Below are positions 4,600 to 6,055 of a DNA stretch of 6,055 nt, in pieces. The notes under the pieces were generated by a model. That model was given only the letters and a program-made list of their open reading frames with translations, made no database searches and was not told where the DNA came from. Positions within the stretch are counted from its first letter, which is position 1. Every line of letters begins with the position of its first letter. Made by a program: the position numbers and the translations under genes. The stretch spans positions 1 to 6,055 of the forward strand of contig WRCU01000104.1 of NCBI GenBank assembly GCA_009783805.1, read 5' to 3'. This DNA comes from Oscillospiraceae bacterium (GTDB lineage Bacteria > Bacillota > Clostridia > WRCU01).

Positions 4600-6055
4600 C
4601 TACTTCCCGCGGACGGCGCTCACCATCTCCAGGCCCGTATTATAGTCCAATTGCCTCTTTTCGTATCTCCCGTCCTCCTCGCGCTGCCTGGTCAACCCGG
4701 TGTACCGCCATGTGGCCGCCCTGGCCGAGGCGCGCCATGGCCTGCGCTCCCAATGGTACCCCCGGAAAGGGTCGCGCGTGGCGTTCATATGCTCCAGGAG
4801 CGCGTCGTGGAGCGCGTCCCGCAACCCGGCCGCAGCGGGAGAGGCTATGAGGTTGGACATCTCGTGCGGGTCCTCCCGTAGATCGTACAGCTCGTCGCCG
4901 GATAGGAGGTTCACCGTCAGCTTATGCCTTCCGTCGAAGACGGAACGCATGGGCTGGAAGCCGCCGAAGGCGTCGTGGTCCACCTCGTAGCGGCCGAACT
5001 CCATGAAGACGCGCTCGTTGACCCTATGGCCCGGGTCCGCCAGCTGCGGCGCGAGGCTCGCGCCCTCCATGGTCCTAGGGATCGCGTATCCCATCAGGTC
5101 CATGACGGTCGGCGCTATGTTTATGTGCGATACGGGGCTGGGGTCCACGGTCCCGGGCCGCACGCCCTTGCCGGCCATGATCATGGGGACCCGCGTTATC
5201 TCGTCGTAGGCCGCCGGCCCCTTGTTGCTCAGTGAGTGCGAGCTGAGGAAGTCGCCGTGGTCCGAGGTGTATATGATCAGGGCGTCGGGGGCGTATCTGG
5301 CCGCCGCGTCCATGACCCTGCCTATCTCCTGGTCCACGAAGGAGTTGCAGCCGAAGTAGTAGCTGGGGGCTATCCTCAGCGCGCCCTTATCCTCAAAGAG
5401 GCTGTCGCCGGCCCATGCCTTTTGGAAGTCGGGCTTGCCCGAAAGGTCGTCGTACACGTTGGGGCTTTTCGGGAACTCATAGCCGTCATACATCCTGCTG
5501 AAAGGCCTGGGGCACATCCAAGGCCCGTGCGGCTCGTCGAAAGAGACGGCCAGCAGGAAGTCGCCCCCACCATGCTCGCCGAGGAAGCCCACCGCCCTGT
5601 CGGAGCATCGGCGGCCGAAGGTCATCTCGGCCGGGAAGTCATGGTCGTCCATGTATGAGGGGGTGCGGGATATTAAACGCTCCCCGTCGGTGAGCTCCTC
5701 CAGGTACCTGCGCATGTCGTACCAATACCGGTCGTCCCACCCTTTGGGGCATACGCCCGTGCCGAAGTAGTCGCCGCCGTCGAGGTGCCACTTCCCTATA
5801 TAAGCCGTGCGGACCCCGTTGTCGCTCAGGCGCCTGCCTATCGAAAGCGCGTTGTCGGAGACGCCCATGCAGTTCGACCAACCCGCGCAGGAATGGGGGT
5901 AGACGCCCATGAAGATCCCGGCGCGGGCGGGCTGGCAGACGGGCTGGGTGGTGTACGCGCGCTCGAACCTCACGCCCCCCGCGGCCAGGCGGTCGATGTT
6001 CGGCGTCCTAAGGCCCGTCTCCCTATAGCAGCCGACCATGTCCCAACGCTGGGTG
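4600..6055 (-). CDS. S1-family sulfatase (arylsulfatase type), 5' end outside window
   Basis: The frame continues past the ATG at 6037-6039 to the window edge (TQRWD precedes it, matching the conserved start DQQRWD of sulfatases), so the true start lies to the right. Sulfatases hydrolyse sulfate esters, typically from sulfated glycans. Numbering from that internal Met: the formylglycine site CQPAR is at 35-39 (CxPxR type, requiring maturation by a formylglycine-generating enzyme or anSME, not in this window). GKWHL is at 82-86, FDEPHGPW at 167-174, and the metal-binding SDHGD at 259-263 is followed by K273 and the VPMI strand. ELYDLREDPHEMSNL at 383-397 is the usual C-terminal family signature. 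The C-terminal tail to residue 479 is rich in Arg and Trp. The active-site set is intact, so it is probably functional. It is the first visible gene of a minus-strand run with the UroD-like and PurF-like genes. The exact substrate cannot be read. Confidence 0.93.
   Translation of the reverse strand, partial: TQRWDMVGCYRETGLRTPNIDRLAAGGVRFERAYTTQPVCQPARAGIFMGVYPHSCAGWSNCMGVSDNALSIGRRLSDNGVRTAYIGKWHLDGGDYFGTGVCPKGWDDRYWYDMRRYLEELTDGERLISRTPSYMDDHDFPAEMTFGRRCSDRAVGFLGEHGGGDFLLAVSFDEPHGPWMCPRPFSRMYDGYEFPKSPNVYDDLSGKPDFQKAWAGDSLFEDKGALRIAPSYYFGCNSFVDQEIGRVMDAAARYAPDALIIYTSDHGDFLSSHSLSNKGPAAYDEITRVPMIMAGKGVRPGTVDPSPVSHINIAPTVMDLMGYAIPRTMEGASLAPQLADPGHRVNERVFMEFGRYEVDHDAFGGFQPMRSVFDGRHKLTVNLLSGDELYDLREDPHEMSNLIASPAAAGLRDALHDALLEHMNATRDPFRGYHWERRPWRASARAATWRYTGLTRQREEDGRYEKRQLDYNTGLEMVSAVRGK

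Noticed and set aside
6037..6039. ATG as the start of the sulfatase
   Set aside because: The frame stays open to the window edge and the codons before it read TQRWD, part of the conserved sulfatase N-terminus, so this Met is internal.

Overview
The window comes from a GC-rich bacterium with an accessory-carbohydrate gene set: a GH4 glycosidase, an S1 sulfatase, and a uroporphyrinogen-decarboxylase-like (UroD-like) protein. This suggests an anaerobic, glycan-degrading gut or sediment organism such as a Clostridia or Lentisphaerae relative. I cannot place it more firmly. A hand count gives 43 G/C of 60 bases at 2701-2760. A sharply different AT-rich island sits in the middle (13 G/C of 60 at 1201-1260).

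Layout. (1) 3-512, + strand: the C-terminal part of a GH4 enzyme whose start is off the left edge. (2) 555-841, - strand: a detached copy of the 3' end of a purF-like gene, with no promoter or N-terminal half. (3) 842-1983: an AT-rich insert. It carries a sigma-70-type promoter, a strong ribosome binding site, one gene for a secreted Cys/His-containing protein of unknown function (1063-1701) and a strong intrinsic terminator. A perfect 18-bp inverted repeat lies at both predicted ends of the transcript. (4) 1975-3387, - strand: the complete PurF-like gene, whose last codons and stop are written by the insert. (5) 3441-4586, - strand: the UroD-like protein. (6) 4600-6055, - strand: a sulfatase that runs off the right edge. 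Genes 4 to 6 are closely spaced on one strand and look like an operon, transcribed from right to left.

The most interesting structure is the insert. It is bracketed by 278-bp direct repeats (564-841 and 1984-2261) with 6 mismatches, both copies being the 3' end of the purF-like gene. The left copy keeps the ancestral gene end next to the GH4 gene, while the right copy belongs to the full-length gene. This is the geometry left when a circle of about 1,420 bp carrying a purF 3' segment integrates by one crossover. It resembles elements that integrate into a gene's 3' end and restore it, such as e14 and phage 21 in icd. No integrase or transposase is present, so the unit would be a non-autonomous cargo element, a remnant, or an assembly artefact.

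A second point is that the PurF-like protein keeps the PRPP-binding loop and the Fe-S cluster cysteines but has Gly where the glutaminase needs its N-terminal Cys nucleophile.
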